A DNA stretch of 64,000 nt from an uncultured Clostridia bacterium (GCA_946567425.1 CAMNXF010000002.1:1-64000); one strand, 5' to 3'. Counted from the first letter of the stretch, positions 32,871-42,758 are shown. Made by a program: numbers and translations. The notes: generated from the letters alone by a model not told the origin.

Positions 32871-33548
32871 TCAATACTCCTTACACCCGTCCACAGCAAA
32901 TCTGTGGTTCAGCATATACTCGCGCAGCTCCGCCTCGTCGGGAAAATAGCCGCCCTTTTTCTGTATCGACATACAGCCGCACGCGTTCGCGCGTATCACA
33001 GCCTCACCGAGCGGCAGCTCGTTTAGAACGCCGCTTATCAGTCCCGCCGCGAATGCCTTGCCCGCGCCGTGCGTATCGACGACCTTGTCCGCACGGAACG
33101 TCGGCGTTATGCCGCTTTCCTTTGCGCTGCGGTAGTACGCGCCTTTCTTGTCGAGAGTTATCACGATTTTCGGCACTCCGAGCGCAAGATAATGCTCGGC
33201 GATCTTTTCGGGATCGTCAAGACCACACAGCGCCTTTGCGTCCTCATCGCTCGGAACAAAGATCTCGCACAGCGCCGCAAGCTCGTTTATCAGCGCATAC
33301 TTATCCGCTCTCACGCCGCTCAGATCGGGGTCGAACACCACGGGTATCTCCGACGCCCTAAACCGTCCGCATACCTCGCGCGAGACAGCCGCGTTTTCCT
33401 CCGAACGCGCCGCAAATTCTCCCGTAATAAACACCGCCGCTATATCGGCGCTGTCCGAGGGTGCGGCAGCGGCGGCGATACCGAGCCGCTCCAAGCCCTG
33501 TAAAATGCTGTATTCCCGCGAACCCGCATACTCCAGAACCAAACCCAT
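32871..33548 (-). CDS. Degenerate PfkB-family carbohydrate-kinase-like protein
   Basis: At 225 residues it lacks roughly the first third of a ribokinase-type enzyme. The central EIFVPSDEDAKALCGL and KIVITLDKKGAYY segments are family-typical. The catalytic GAGD motif reads DTHGAGKAFAAG, so the Asp base is replaced by Lys. Sugar phosphorylation is therefore unlikely. It lies 17 bp after hisS with GGGGTGA before the ATG and is still an intact reading frame, so it may act as a binding or regulatory protein. Confidence 0.8.
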   Translation of the reverse strand: MGLVLEYAGSREYSILQGLERLGIAAAAAPSDSADIAAVFITGEFAARSEENAAVSREVCGRFRASEIPVVFDPDLSGVRADKYALINELAALCEIFVPSDEDAKALCGLDDPEKIAEHYLALGVPKIVITLDKKGAYYRSAKESGITPTFRADKVVDTHGAGKAFAAGLISGVLNELPLGEAVIRANACGCMSIQKKGGYFPDEAELREYMLNHRFAVDGCKEY

Positions 33549-33565
33549 AAAACGGTCACCCCTTA

Positions 33566-34786
33566 TCAGTCAAACATCTTCACATTCCCGTCGGGATACG
33601 CAAATCCGACAAAACCGCCCGCCTGTAATTTGTTCAGGAACGCGCCGAGCTTTTTCGGCTTTTTGTAAATCGAAACATCGTACTCCCTGCGCAGCTCCTC
33701 CGCTCTCGCGTAGACCTCCATAAAATTGTCCTCGTAAAACGCCGCCAGCTTTTGCTTCGCCGAAGCGGCGCGGTTCTGCTCCGCAAGTATGCTGAAAATA
33801 CGCTCAAAGCCTATTGAGAAGCCGCACGCGGGGATATCCTCGCCGATAAACTTGCCGATAAGCCTGTCGTAGCGTCCGCCGCCCGCGACCGAGCTGCCGA
33901 AGTTCTCTGAGCGCACCTCGAACACCGTACCTGTGTAATAGCCCTGTCCGCGCACCAGCGAAACGTCGAGTTCCACGCCGTAGCCGCCGTCCGCGATCTC
34001 CTTGCTGTCCGTGATTATTTTCGAGAGCCGCGCGGTCTTTCCCCCCCCGACTATCTCCGTCACCTTTTCCAACGTCAACGGGAGCTGTGAGAGCACGTCC
34101 GAAAGCTTGTCCACCGCGGACTTGTCAAAGCCCTTTTCGGTAAGCTCGGCGGCAACGCCCTCCGCGCCTATTTTGTCGAGCTTATCAAAGCTCACGCAAA
34201 CCGTGGCAAGCTCCTCCTCGGGAAAACCCAGCACCTCCAGCATACCGTTCAGCACAGTGCGGTCGTTCACACGAACGGTAAAGCCGCCGATATCGAGTGC
34301 CTTCAGTGCTTTCGCGGTAACGGCGATAAGCTCGATCTCGCATTCGGGCTCACTGTCGCCGATAACGTCAATGTCACACTGCATAAACTCGCGCAAACGC
34401 CCCTTTTGAGGGTTCTCGGCGCGGTACGCCTTATCCATTTGTATAGCCTTGAACGGCATCGGCAGGCTTTGCCTGTTCGCCGCGAAATACCTTGTCAGCG
34501 GCAGGGTGAGATCGTACCGTAAGCCCATATCGCACAGCGCATTTTCGTCGCCGTCCGCCAGAGCCTTTTGCAGCTTGTCGCCGCGCTTAAGTATCTTGAA
34601 TATCAGGTTGAGATTATCGCCGCCGTCGCTCTTGTCGAGGTTCTCGATATCCTCGATCGCGGGTGTGTTCACGCGCGAGAAGCCGTTCTCGCGGTAGACG
34701 TCGGCGATGGTGCGCTGTATGCTTTCGCGCAGCTCCGCCTCATGCGGAAGATAGTCGCGCGTGCCCTTTACACTTTTTATTTTCAT
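33566..34786 (-). CDS. hisS: Histidine--tRNA ligase (divergent form)
   Basis: A class II synthetase charging tRNA-His. It has KGTRDYLPHEAELR at the N-terminus, LRYDLTLPLTRYFA (motif 2 region), RAENPQKGRLREFMQCDIDV, and the histidine motifs LVRGQGYYTGTVFEV and VAGGGRYDRLIGKF. The RYDLT form is like eukaryote-type HisRS and differs from the common bacterial one. The C-terminal anticodon-binding part is only about 60 residues. HisZ is an alternative, but no other his gene is in this operon. First gene of a seven-gene operon. Confidence 0.82.
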   Translation of the reverse strand: MKIKSVKGTRDYLPHEAELRESIQRTIADVYRENGFSRVNTPAIEDIENLDKSDGGDNLNLIFKILKRGDKLQKALADGDENALCDMGLRYDLTLPLTRYFAANRQSLPMPFKAIQMDKAYRAENPQKGRLREFMQCDIDVIGDSEPECEIELIAVTAKALKALDIGGFTVRVNDRTVLNGMLEVLGFPEEELATVCVSFDKLDKIGAEGVAAELTEKGFDKSAVDKLSDVLSQLPLTLEKVTEIVGGGKTARLSKIITDSKEIADGGYGVELDVSLVRGQGYYTGTVFEVRSENFGSSVAGGGRYDRLIGKFIGEDIPACGFSIGFERIFSILAEQNRAASAKQKLAAFYEDNFMEVYARAEELRREYDVSIYKKPKKLGAFLNKLQAGGFVGFAYPDGNVKMFD

Positions 34787-34824
34787 TGAATTTGTTGTCC
34801 TTTCAGGTTCTTATTTCCATTTAA

Positions 34825-34853
34825 ATTATAGCATTTTGCCGACGCTTTGTCAA
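34825..34853 (-). promoter_or_regulatory. Sigma-A promoter of the hisS-addBA operon
   Basis: TTGACA, 17-bp spacer, TATAAT. The leader is only about 30 nt, so there is no room for a T-box. Confidence 0.9.
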
Positions 34854-34865
34854 GGCGATTTTGTA

Positions 34866-35300
34866 TTATTCTCCATTCAGCGGTTCAACCGAACAATCGT
34901 CAAGCTCAACGACGTACGCGCTTATTTCATAATCGTCATCGCGCCGCCCCCAGCCTACCGCCGAATGTAAAAACTCGTTTCTCGGATTGACCGCAAACAG
35001 CTCGGAGAGTACGCCGTCGCTCCCCTCCGACGTAAGTGTTCCGTTGGGGAGCCTGTACGGAGGCGTGAATTTCTCGTACAGCCCTTGTATTTTAACAACA
35101 CGCCCTTTCAGGCGGAACAGCTCTGCCTCCGAGTCGTGGGCTTCATAGCGATAGTCGATATGCCCTACGTCAACGGACATTTTCATTTTCATCGGCATAC
35201 GAACGAGCCACTCCACGCAGCCGCCGACCTTAAACGGATCACCGCAGCACTGCAATTGCCAATCGTCGTAAAAAACACGATAATTACCTGTTACAGCCAT
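34866..35300 (-). CDS. Hypothetical protein (DUF6578-like)
   Basis: A 144-residue soluble protein with WQLQCCGDPFKVGGCVEWLV near the N-terminus, a pattern I associate loosely with DUF6578. No catalytic motif is evident. Its start overlaps the preceding GNAT gene by 10 bp, so they are co-transcribed; function unknown. Confidence 0.65.
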   Translation of the reverse strand: MAVTGNYRVFYDDWQLQCCGDPFKVGGCVEWLVRMPMKMKMSVDVGHIDYRYEAHDSEAELFRLKGRVVKIQGLYEKFTPPYRLPNGTLTSEGSDGVLSELFAVNPRNEFLHSAVGWGRRDDDYEISAYVVELDDCSVEPLNGE

Positions 35301-35722
35301 TGGATGAACCCCGTCTTCTCGCCGCGCTTATAACCCGCGTTTTCATAGAATTTGAGCGTGCTCTCCGATTTTGAGCCTGTCAGCAACGCGATATTGTAGC
35401 AGCCCGCCTCGGCGGCGATCTCCCTTGCGCGGTCCAGGCAGGCGGTCGCAAGCCCTCTGCCGCGGTAATCCGCGTGCGTGACGACGTTCTCAACGCGCGC
35501 GTAAGGGCGCACTCCGCGAGTCAGATTAGGAACGACGACAACCGTGCACGAGGACACGATTTTTCCGTCCTCCTCGGCAACGATAATGTGATAGTTCCCA
35601 TCCGAGAGTATCTTCTCCCACGTTTCCGCCGCTGCTTTGTATTCGGGGATATCCGTTTCGTGCAGATGAAGATACAGCTCCATAAGCTGCCGATAATCTT
35701 CGTTGTTTATTTCGCGTATCAT
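35291..35722 (-). CDS. GNAT-family N-acetyltransferase
   Basis: The 143-residue protein starts at ATG 35722 after GGGAGG (an upstream ATG would reach into the mscL terminator). The acetyl-CoA-binding motif reads VVTHADYRGRGLATACLDRA, followed by ALLTGSKSESTLKFYENAGY. The acceptor substrate is unknown. Confidence 0.88.
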   Translation of the reverse strand: MIREINNEDYRQLMELYLHLHETDIPEYKAAAETWEKILSDGNYHIIVAEEDGKIVSSCTVVVVPNLTRGVRPYARVENVVTHADYRGRGLATACLDRAREIAAEAGCYNIALLTGSKSESTLKFYENAGYKRGEKTGFIQWL

Positions 35723-35741
35723 AATTTCCTCCCAAGAAAAT

Positions 35742-35763
35742 CTGCCCGACATAAGCCGGGCAG
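35742..35763 (-). terminator. Terminator of mscL
   Basis: CTGCCCG and CGGGCAG form a perfect 7-bp stem with an 8-base loop, followed by ATTTTCTT on the minus strand. Confidence 0.7.
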
Positions 35764-35769
35764 CATATA

Positions 35770-36276
35770 TTATTCCTCCGAGTTTTCGGTTTCTTCCGCA
35801 GCGTCAAGCCCTGCCTGAGCCTTGAGCAGATCGCGTATCTCGGTGAGCAGTACGAGCTGAGGATCGGGAGCGGGCGGCGCAGAGGGAGCCTCCTCCTTTT
35901 TCTTCTTGCTTGCCTTTTCCTTGATAACGTTCATTATCTTAACGATAGCGAACACGCATATAGCCGTCAGCAGGAACGTAAGTATCGCCTGGAAAAAACT
36001 GCCGACAGGAATATGTACCGGCGGCTGGTTAAAGAACGACCACGGCAGTACGATCTGGAGTGCCTGAAGATTGATACCCGCCATTATTATGCCGATAATG
36101 GGCATAATGATATCATTTACAAGCGAGTTAACTATCGCGGTGAACGCGCCGCCTATGATAACGCCGACCGCCATATCCAACACGTTGCCTCTGGAAATAA
36201 AGGTCTGAAATTCCTTAAGTATCTTCGTGAATGCGTTGGGCTTTTTTTCAGCCTGAGGTTTCTGTTCTTCTGCCAT
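35770..36276 (-). CDS. mscL: Large-conductance mechanosensitive channel
   Basis: A membrane pore that opens under turgor stress. The 168-residue chain has the MscL core FISRGNVLDMAVGVIIGGAF with TM1, NSLVNDIIMPIIG, TM2 near 95-118, and a charged C-terminal helix (EIRDLLKAQAG). A Lys/Glu/Pro-rich linker makes it somewhat longer than the 136-residue E. coli protein. AAAGGAAG precedes the ATG. Confidence 0.96.
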   Translation of the reverse strand: MAEEQKPQAEKKPNAFTKILKEFQTFISRGNVLDMAVGVIIGGAFTAIVNSLVNDIIMPIIGIIMAGINLQALQIVLPWSFFNQPPVHIPVGSFFQAILTFLLTAICVFAIVKIMNVIKEKASKKKKEEAPSAPPAPDPQLVLLTEIRDLLKAQAGLDAAEETENSEE

Positions 36277-36312
36277 TTGAGCATCTTCCTTTCAAAAAGT
36301 ATTACAATACAG

Positions 36313-36341
36313 ATTTTACCATAAATTTCGGTATTTGTCAA
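36313..36341 (-). promoter_or_regulatory. Sigma-A promoter of mscL
   Basis: TTGACA, 17-bp spacer ending TGG, TAAAAT. It begins just after the uvrA stop. Confidence 0.8.
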
Positions 36342-36347
36342 CCTCTT

Positions 36348-39170
36348 TTATAACATTCTTTTGAGATATTCGCCTGTATAGGATTTTTTGTTTTTGGCGA
36401 TCTCCTCGGGAGTGCCCTTTGCTATCACCGTGCCGCCCTTGTCGCCGCCCTCGGGACCCATATCAATAATATAGTCGGCGGTTTTGATAACGTCCAGATT
36501 ATGCTCGATAACAAGCACGGTGTTCCCCGAATCGGTGAGCCGCTGCAAAATGTCGATCAGCTTTTTCACATCTGCGGAATGCAGTCCCGTCGTCGGCTCG
36601 TCGAGAATGTAGATCGTTTTTCCCGTAGAGCGCTTTGACAGCTCAGTCGCGAGCTTAATGCGCTGCGCTTCACCGCCCGAAAGTGTTGTTGAAGACTGTC
36701 CGATTTTGATATACCCGAGCCCTACCTCATCTAAGGTTTTCAGCTTATTGTAAATTCTGGGAATGTTAGCAAAAAATTCCACACCCTCGGAAACCGTCAT
36801 CTCCAGAACATCATAGATATTCTTGCCCTTGTACTTGACCTCCAGTGTCTCACGGTTGTAGCGGTGACCCTTGCAGACCTCGCACGGCACAAAGATATCG
36901 GGCAGAAAGTGCATTTCGATTTTGAGTATTCCGTCGCCCTCGCAGGCCTCGCAGCGACCGCCCTTAACGTTGAACGAAAACCGCCCCGCCGTGTAGCCGC
37001 GCGTTTTCGCGTCGTTGGTCTTGGCAAACAGATCGCGTATATCCGTAAACACACCCGTATACGTCGCGGGATTGGAGCGCGGCGTTCTTCCAATAGGTGA
37101 CTGATCGATCATAATGACCTTGTCGAGGTACTCCAGACCTTTCATATTCTTGAATTTACCCGCGCGGACGCGTCCCCTGTTCAGCTTTCCGAACAGGTGC
37201 TTGTATACTATTTCGTTGACGAGCGAGCTTTTTCCGCTGCCAGAAACGCCCGTAACGCAAGTGAACACGCCGATAGGGATATCAACGTTTATCTTTTTGA
37301 GGTTGTTCTCCTCCGCACCGATTACCTGCAGCCGCCTGTCGTCGGGAGCGCGCCGCTTTTTCGGCACGGGAATTTTCTTCTTGCCGCTGAGATACTGCCC
37401 CGTAATGGATTTTCTGCACTTCAGAATGCCGTCCACATTGCCGCTGTACACAACGTTTCCGCCATGCACGCCCGCCTCGGGACCGATATCGACTATCCAG
37501 TCTGCCGCGCGCATTGTGTCCTCGTCATGCTCGACAACGATCAGCGTATTTCCGAGGTCGCGGAGGTTTTTCAGCGTCGCTATCAGCTTGTCGTTGTCAC
37601 GCTGATGAAGCCCGATAGACGGCTCGTCCAGAATATACAGCACGCCCGTCAGCGCGCTGCCGATCTGTGTTGCCAGACGGATACGCTGACTCTCGCCGCC
37701 CGAGAGCGTTCCCGCCGACCGCGACAGTGTCAGATATTCCAGTCCCACGCTCCGCAAGAACCCGAGCCGCGACTTTATCTCTTTAAGAAGCTGCTCCGCG
37801 ATCATCTTGTCGCGCTCCGAAAGCTGCAAATTCTCGATAAACTCCAGAGCGTTCACCACGGACATCTTGCAGAAGTCGCTGATATTCAAGCCGCCCACCG
37901 TGACCGCCAAAGCCGCGTCGTTCAGACGTTCGCCGTGACATTTCGGGCAGACCGCGTCGCTCATAAAGTCCTCGAGCGCGTCATGCGCGTACATTGCGGC
38001 GTTGCTTTCGTTGTAGCGGCGCTGCAAATTGTTGGCAACTCCCTCAAATTCAGTGTAGTACTGCCCGCCGCCCTGCGTTCTCGGGCGCTTTACAAGAATT
38101 TTCTCACCCTTTGTGCCGTAGAGTATCTCGTCGACAGCTTTTTTCGGCAGCTCGGAAAGCGGCTGCTCTACCGAGAAATTATGCCGCTCGGCAAGCGCGT
38201 CAAAGTACATTGCCGCGATAGTACCCTCGTTGTACGTCCACCCGTAAGCCTTGATACCGCCGTCCTTTATCGATAAGTCCATATTCGGCAGAATAAGGTC
38301 GGGGTCGATGCGCCGATAGCTGCCGAGACCAGTACACTCGGGGCAAGCTCCGAACGGGTTGTTGAACGAGAACATACGCGGCACCAGCTCGTCCACCGAA
38401 ACGCCGTGCTCGGGGCAGGAGTAGCTCTGCGAGAAATGTAATTCGTCGCCGTCCGTTACATCAATGTATATAAGTCCGCCTGTCAAAGAACCCGCTGTTT
38501 CAATACTTTCGGAAAGACGCGTTTTCAGTCCGTCCTTGATAACGAGACGGTCAACGATTATCTCAATGTTGTGCTTGATATTCTTTTCGAGCGAGATTTT
38601 CTCGGCGAGGTCGTAGGTTATGCCGTCAACGCGCACGCGCGAAAAACCCGACTTCCGCGCCGCCTCAAACTCCTTCTTGTGCTCGCCCTTGCGACCGCGT
38701 ACAACGGGCGCGAGCACCTGAAATTTCGTCTTTTCGGGCAGCTCAAGCACCCTGTCAACTATCTCGTCAACGGTCTGCTGCTTTATCTCGCGACCGCAGA
38801 CGGGGCAGTGGGGAATGCCGATACGCGCGTACATAAGTCGCAGATAGTCGTAGATTTCCGTGACCGTTCCGACAGTGGATCGCGGATTCTTCGAGGTGGT
38901 TTTCTGGTCTATTGAGATAGCGGGGGAAAGTCCGTCAATGCTGTCAACATCGGGCTTTTCCATTTGCCCGAGGAACATTCTCGCATACGAGGACAGGCTT
39001 TCCATATAACGCCGTTGTCCGTCCGCGAAGATCGTGTCGAACGCAAGCGAGGACTTGCCCGAACCCGAAACTCCCGTCAGCACGACCAGCTTGTCGCGCG
39101 GTATTGTCACGTCGATATTGTTGAGGTTGTGTTCCCTCGCGCCTTTTATGATTATTTTATCGTTAGCCAT
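36348..39170 (-). CDS. uvrA: Excinuclease ABC subunit A
   Basis: The damage-recognition ATPase of nucleotide excision repair. The 940-residue chain has Walker A GVSGSGKS (33-40), zinc module [10 protein letters not shown], the second zinc site [19 protein letters not shown], two ABC signatures ([15 protein letters not shown] and [15 protein letters not shown]) and a second Walker A in [14 protein letters not shown]. Length is normal. CAGGAG precedes the ATG. It lies downstream of uvrB, with two degenerate reading frames between them. Confidence 0.97.
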   Translation of the reverse strand: MANDKIIIKGAREHNLNNIDVTIPRDKLVVLTGVSGSGKSSLAFDTIFADGQRRYMESLSSYARMFLGQMEKPDVDSIDGLSPAISIDQKTTSKNPRSTVGTVTEIYDYLRLMYARIGIPHCPVCGREIKQQTVDEIVDRVLELPEKTKFQVLAPVVRGRKGEHKKEFEAARKSGFSRVRVDGITYDLAEKISLEKNIKHNIEIIVDRLVIKDGLKTRLSESIETAGSLTGGLIYIDVTDGDELHFSQSYSCPEHGVSVDELVPRMFSFNNPFGACPECTGLGSYRRIDPDLILPNMDLSIKDGGIKAYGWTYNEGTIAAMYFDALAERHNFSVEQPLSELPKKAVDEILYGTKGEKILVKRPRTQGGGQYYTEFEGVANNLQRRYNESNAAMYAHDALEDFMSDAVCPKCHGERLNDAALAVTVGGLNISDFCKMSVVNALEFIENLQLSERDKMIAEQLLKEIKSRLGFLRSVGLEYLTLSRSAGTLSGGESQRIRLATQIGSALTGVLYILDEPSIGLHQRDNDKLIATLKNLRDLGNTLIVVEHDEDTMRAADWIVDIGPEAGVHGGNVVYSGNVDGILKCRKSITGQYLSGKKKIPVPKKRRAPDDRRLQVIGAEENNLKKINVDIPIGVFTCVTGVSGSGKSSLVNEIVYKHLFGKLNRGRVRAGKFKNMKGLEYLDKVIMIDQSPIGRTPRSNPATYTGVFTDIRDLFAKTNDAKTRGYTAGRFSFNVKGGRCEACEGDGILKIEMHFLPDIFVPCEVCKGHRYNRETLEVKYKGKNIYDVLEMTVSEGVEFFANIPRIYNKLKTLDEVGLGYIKIGQSSTTLSGGEAQRIKLATELSKRSTGKTIYILDEPTTGLHSADVKKLIDILQRLTDSGNTVLVIEHNLDVIKTADYIIDMGPEGGDKGGTVIAKGTPEEIAKNKKSYTGEYLKRML

Positions 39171-39266
39171 TTGTTTTTATCTCCTGTTTTTCAACACAAA
39201 TAATTATCGTATACTTTATTATGCGCTCCGGCGAGCTTTTAAAACGACAGTGCGAAGCCGTGATTT

Positions 39267-39404
39267 TCAAGCGCACATATTCTCTCCCCCTGCTTCGGGA
39301 ATTACTTTCATTGCTATCATATTACAGTCAAACCACTCGAAGACGGGATCGATTATCAGCGAAAGAATTTCGTCTGATATAACCCTTACTATCCAACTTT
39401 TCAC
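39267..39404 (-). other. Short unidentified reading frame between uvrB and uvrA
   Basis: A 45-codon frame begins with GTG ([20 protein letters not shown]...) and ends shortly before uvrA. The putative ribosome site GAGG is only one base from the start, so expression is doubtful. It directly follows a pseudogene and may be another fragment of foreign or decayed DNA. The remaining bases to 39170 hold no gene I can support. Confidence 0.3.
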
Positions 39405-39419
39405 GCCTCGGACATTGCG

Positions 39420-39603
39420 TTAAAGCTGAAACTCAAAATACTTCTCGACCTCAGAAACAGTCTGTTCAATAGTTGTACTATCATCCCACATAATATTATT
39501 AATGCCGTTTTTGACGACCCATTCGGGAATTATTCCTTCACCGTCCCCAGATAAGGTACACTTTCTTCAGCCTGTTTCTGATTATGTTGTCGGCTATATA
39601 CAT
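39420..39603 (-). pseudogene. Frameshifted remnant of a P-loop nucleoside/shikimate-kinase-like protein
   Basis: The frame opens [20 protein letters not shown], the N-terminus of a small P-loop kinase-like family that normally continues with GSGKTT. It then stops; a shifted frame resumes with PEWVVKNGINNIMWDDSTTI and EQTVSEVEKYFEFQL, which resembles the C-terminus of the same family. The whole middle, including the P-loop, is missing. The ATG overlaps the uvrB stop (TAATG). The gene is dead by internal deletion plus frameshift. Confidence 0.6.
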
Positions 39604-41582
39604 TATTCCTGCAACTCCTTTATCCTGTCGCGCAAATAAGCCGCGTGCTCGAAATCAAGCAGCTTCGCCGCCTTTTTCATTTCGACGGTATACTGCACTA
39701 TCAGCTTTTCGCGCTCGCGGCGCGGAAGCTTCTTAAGGTCAGACTTTTTGCCCTTATGCCTCTTGTCGTCCCTCTTGGTTATCTCCAGAACATCGCGAAC
39801 GTCCTTGATGATGGTTTTCGGGATAATTCCGTTTTCGGTATTATAGCGCTTTTGTATCTCGCGGCGGCGCTGCGTTTCGGTTATAGCCAACTCCATTGAC
39901 CGCGTGACCTCGTCCGCGTACATTATGACCGTGCCCTCCGCATTTCGCGCGGCGCGTCCTATCGTCTGCACGAGCGACGTTTCCGAGCGCAGAAAGCCCT
40001 CCTTGTCCGCGTCTAGAATTGCGACCAGCGACACCTCGGGAATATCAAGCCCCTCGCGGAGCAGATTTATCCCGACCAGCACGTCGAACTCGCCCGAGCG
40101 TAGGTCGCGGATTATCTCCATACGCTCGATAGTGTCGATGTCGTGGTGCATATATCGTACTTGTATGCCCGCCTTGTCGAGATATTCCGTCAAGTCCTCC
40201 GCCATTTTCTTGGTTAGCGTAGTTACGAGAACGCGCTGCTTTTTCTCAACTCGCGTGTTTATTTCCGAGATAAGATCCTCTATCTGCCCCTCGGTCGGCT
40301 TGACAATAATTTCGGGGTCAAGCAGTCCCGTCGGGCGGATTATCTGCTCGACTATCTGCGTCGAGCGGTCGCGCTCGAAATCGCCGGGGGTCGCCGAAAC
40401 GAAAACCGCCTGTGGTATCTTCTCGTAAAACTCGTCGAAATTGAGCGGTCTGTTATCGTATGCGCACGGCAGCCTGAACCCGTAGTCGACGAGATTTTTC
40501 TTTCGCGCGACATCGCCGCCGTACATTCCGCGAACCTGCGGCAGCGTGACGTGGCTCTCGTCCACCATAAGCAGAAAATCCTCGGGAAAGTGGTCGATAA
40601 GCGTAATCGGCGTGCTCCCGGGCGGTCTGCGCGCAAGCACGCGCGAGTAGTTTTCAACACCCTTGCAGGTGCCGATCTCGCGCAGCATTTCCATATCGTA
40701 GCGCGTGCGCTGCTCTATCCTCTGCGCCTCAACAAGTTTGTTGCTGTCCTTGAAGAACTTGACGCGCTCCTCCATTTCGGCTTCAAGCTCCGCAAGCGCT
40801 TCTTCCATTTTCTCCCTACCGATAATGTAGTGAGACGCGGGGAATATCATCGTATGCAGAATAGTCGCGCGCGTATTGCCCGTAACAACCTCAAACTCGC
40901 TGAGCCTGTCTATCTCGTCGCCAAAGAACTCCACGCGCACCGCCGTTTCGTTGGTGCTGCCCGCGGGGAAAATTTCGAGCGTATCTCCCTTGACGCGGAA
41001 CTTGTTGCGTATAAAATTCAACTCGTTGCGCTCATACTGCATATCGACAAGCCGCGCGATGACCTCCTCGCGCGAGATCTCCTGCCCCTGCCGCAGCGAG
41101 AGCGTATTCGAGCGGTAGTCCTCGGGGCTGCCGAGCGAGTAAATGCACGACACCGACGACACGATAATAACATCACGGCGCTCCGCAAGCGAGGCAGTCG
41201 CCGAGTGACGCAGACGGTCTATCTCGTCGTTGATAGCGCTGTCCTTTTCGATGTAAGCGTCGGTGGAGGGAATATAGGCTTCGGGCTGGTAATAATCGTA
41301 ATAGCTTACAAAAAATTCCACAGCGTTATTCGGGAAGAACTCGCGGAACTCCGAGCAGAGCTGCGCCGCGAGGGTTTTGTTGTGCGCGAGGACGAGCGTT
41401 GGCTTATTCACGTTCGCGATAATATTCGCCATGGTAAACGTCTTACCCGACCCCGTAACGCCGAGCAGCGTCTGCTCCTTATCGCCGCGCAGAACACCCT
41501 CGGACAGCATAGCAATAGCATCGGGCTGGTCTCCCGTAGGCTTGTATTCGGAATGAAGCTCAAATTTCTTTTCCGTATCCAT
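39603..41582 (-). CDS. uvrB: Excinuclease ABC subunit B
   Basis: UvrB verifies damage and brings in UvrC. The 659-residue chain has Walker [17 protein letters not shown], the beta-hairpin region [16 protein letters not shown], helicase motifs [10 protein letters not shown] and [20 protein letters not shown], and a C-terminal UVR domain ([20 protein letters not shown]). I chose ATG 41582 because AAGGAG lies five bases before it; the further upstream in-frame ATG overlaps the promoter leader. Confidence 0.97.
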   Translation of the reverse strand: MDTEKKFELHSEYKPTGDQPDAIAMLSEGVLRGDKEQTLLGVTGSGKTFTMANIIANVNKPTLVLAHNKTLAAQLCSEFREFFPNNAVEFFVSYYDYYQPEAYIPSTDAYIEKDSAINDEIDRLRHSATASLAERRDVIIVSSVSCIYSLGSPEDYRSNTLSLRQGQEISREEVIARLVDMQYERNELNFIRNKFRVKGDTLEIFPAGSTNETAVRVEFFGDEIDRLSEFEVVTGNTRATILHTMIFPASHYIIGREKMEEALAELEAEMEERVKFFKDSNKLVEAQRIEQRTRYDMEMLREIGTCKGVENYSRVLARRPPGSTPITLIDHFPEDFLLMVDESHVTLPQVRGMYGGDVARKKNLVDYGFRLPCAYDNRPLNFDEFYEKIPQAVFVSATPGDFERDRSTQIVEQIIRPTGLLDPEIIVKPTEGQIEDLISEINTRVEKKQRVLVTTLTKKMAEDLTEYLDKAGIQVRYMHHDIDTIERMEIIRDLRSGEFDVLVGINLLREGLDIPEVSLVAILDADKEGFLRSETSLVQTIGRAARNAEGTVIMYADEVTRSMELAITETQRRREIQKRYNTENGIIPKTIIKDVRDVLEITKRDDKRHKGKKSDLKKLPRREREKLIVQYTVEMKKAAKLLDFEHAAYLRDRIKELQE

Positions 41583-41615
41583 AATGCTCCTTATATAAAA
41601 CATATTCACAAATAT

Positions 41616-41644
41616 ATTATACACGTGAACAATATATTTGTCAA
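41616..41644 (-). promoter_or_regulatory. Sigma-A promoter of uvrB
   Basis: TTGACA, 17-bp spacer, TATAAT. I see no clear LexA box (GAAC-N4-GTTC) over it. Confidence 0.88.
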
Positions 41645-41658
41645 GAGGATTTTAAAAT

Positions 41659-42354
41659 TTAACTCCAGATATCCCTGAGAATTTCCGAACTCCTCATAGA
41701 ATACCCCTCGCCGCCGAAACCGATAATAATATGATCCACCAAGGTAATGCCCGCCGTTCGCAGCGCGTTGTACATATCTCTTGTCGCGTTGATATCGGCA
41801 ACCGACGGCGACGGAGAGCCCGTTGTATGGTTATGTACCAGAACGACATTGGAGCTGTTTGCGATAACGGCGTTTCTGATTATATCCTTTGCGCGTACCG
41901 TCGTCGAATCGGGACCGCCGAGGTTCAGACGCGTCCGGCTTATCATATTCTGGCGCGAATCGAGTATCAATATGTACGTCATTTCCTTTGTGGAATGCGC
42001 AAATATGGGCGAACAATATTCAATGATCTTTTGTGGTGTGTTGAGTTGAATTCTCTTTTCCTCACGCTCGGGCAGCCATCTGAAAAAATCACCTATAAAG
42101 CTGAGATATGTTGACGCGGTTTCGCCTATATTATCGACCTCCATAAGCTCGTTTCGGTCTGCCGAAAGCACTCCGTTTACAGAACCGAACCGCTCTATCA
42201 GCGCGTGGCTGATATTGTTGGTGTTGCACCGCGAAAACACCAGAAACAGCAGCATCTCCAAGACCTCGTGCTCCTCAAAGCACTCAATGCCGTGTTCGCG
42301 GTATTTCTTCAGCATACGCTGTCTGTGTCCCGCATGAAGATTTTTATCACTCAT
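41659..42354 (-). CDS. radC: RadC-family JAB-domain protein
   Basis: A 231-residue RadC-like protein of uncertain biochemical role. The N-terminal helix-hairpin-helix region (residues about 30-85) precedes a JAB1/MPN domain with the metal motif HNHTTGSPSPSVAD, which keeps the HxH-x7-S-x2-D pattern although common RadC reads HNHPSGDPTPS. GAGGTGA precedes the ATG. It stands upstream of uvrB, which has its own promoter. Confidence 0.92.
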   Translation of the reverse strand: MSDKNLHAGHRQRMLKKYREHGIECFEEHEVLEMLLFLVFSRCNTNNISHALIERFGSVNGVLSADRNELMEVDNIGETASTYLSFIGDFFRWLPEREEKRIQLNTPQKIIEYCSPIFAHSTKEMTYILILDSRQNMISRTRLNLGGPDSTTVRAKDIIRNAVIANSSNVVLVHNHTTGSPSPSVADINATRDMYNALRTAGITLVDHIIIGFGGEGYSMRSSEILRDIWS

Positions 42355-42506
42355 ATACTCACCTCAATAAACAGCGCGGACTTGAGCACTATCCGCGCTT
42401 GCGAAATGCCGAATATCCCCTAAATCAAAAAACCTTTACAGACCGCGAAAATGCGTTGTAAAGGCAATATGTAACAACAAAAAGATTTCCTTTGTTTCGA
42501 GAAAAA

Positions 42507-42532
42507 CGGGAGAAGCCGAACGACCTCTCCCG
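42507..42532 (-). terminator. Terminator of tRNA-Arg
   Basis: CGGGAGA and TCTCCCG form an extended stem with GG/CC inside, followed by TTTTTC on the minus strand. Confidence 0.85.
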
Positions 42533-42553
42533 ATATAAGCAGCGGCTTGCCGC

Positions 42554-42630
42554 TGGTACGCCCGATGCGATTCGAACGCATGACACATAGCGTCGGAGGC
42601 TATTGCTCTATCCAGCTGAGCTACGGGCGC
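42554..42630 (-). tRNA. tRNA-Arg (anticodon CCG)
   Basis: 77 nt with encoded CCA. Acceptor GCGCCCG pairs with CGGGCGT (last pair G-U), anticodon stem ATAGC/GCTAT holds loop CTCCGAC giving CCG, and the T-arm is TGCGTTCGAATCGCA. Confidence 0.93.
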
Positions 42631-42729
42631 ATATAAACAGTTTTGATCGAGTATTCGTCATATTGATGATTTGCGGGAACGAACCCGAAATGTCACAGGC
42701 AAAAGCAAGCGATACCCATCAACTTTTTA

Positions 42730-42758
42730 ATTATATCACATCTTTTGCTTTTTGTCAA
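42730..42758 (-). promoter_or_regulatory. Sigma-A promoter of tRNA-Arg
   Basis: TTGACA, 17-bp spacer ending TGTGA, TATAAT. It lies 100 bp before the tRNA, so the precursor has a long 5' part that includes a small hairpin CGGGTTCGTTCCCG. Confidence 0.85.

Noticed and set aside
32060-32899. Longer start (32899) for the HAD phosphatase
   Set aside because: The extra ten residues lie in the PfkB-like gene and lack a ribosome site; AAGGAG lies before the ATG at 32869.
34780-34870. T-box or other amino-acid riboswitch before hisS
   Set aside because: The promoter lies about 40 bp before the start codon, leaving a leader too short for such a structure.
41580-41660. LexA (SOS) box at the uvrB promoter
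   Set aside because: I looked for GAAC-N4-GTTC and found only single half-like pieces (GTTCAC) without a partner.
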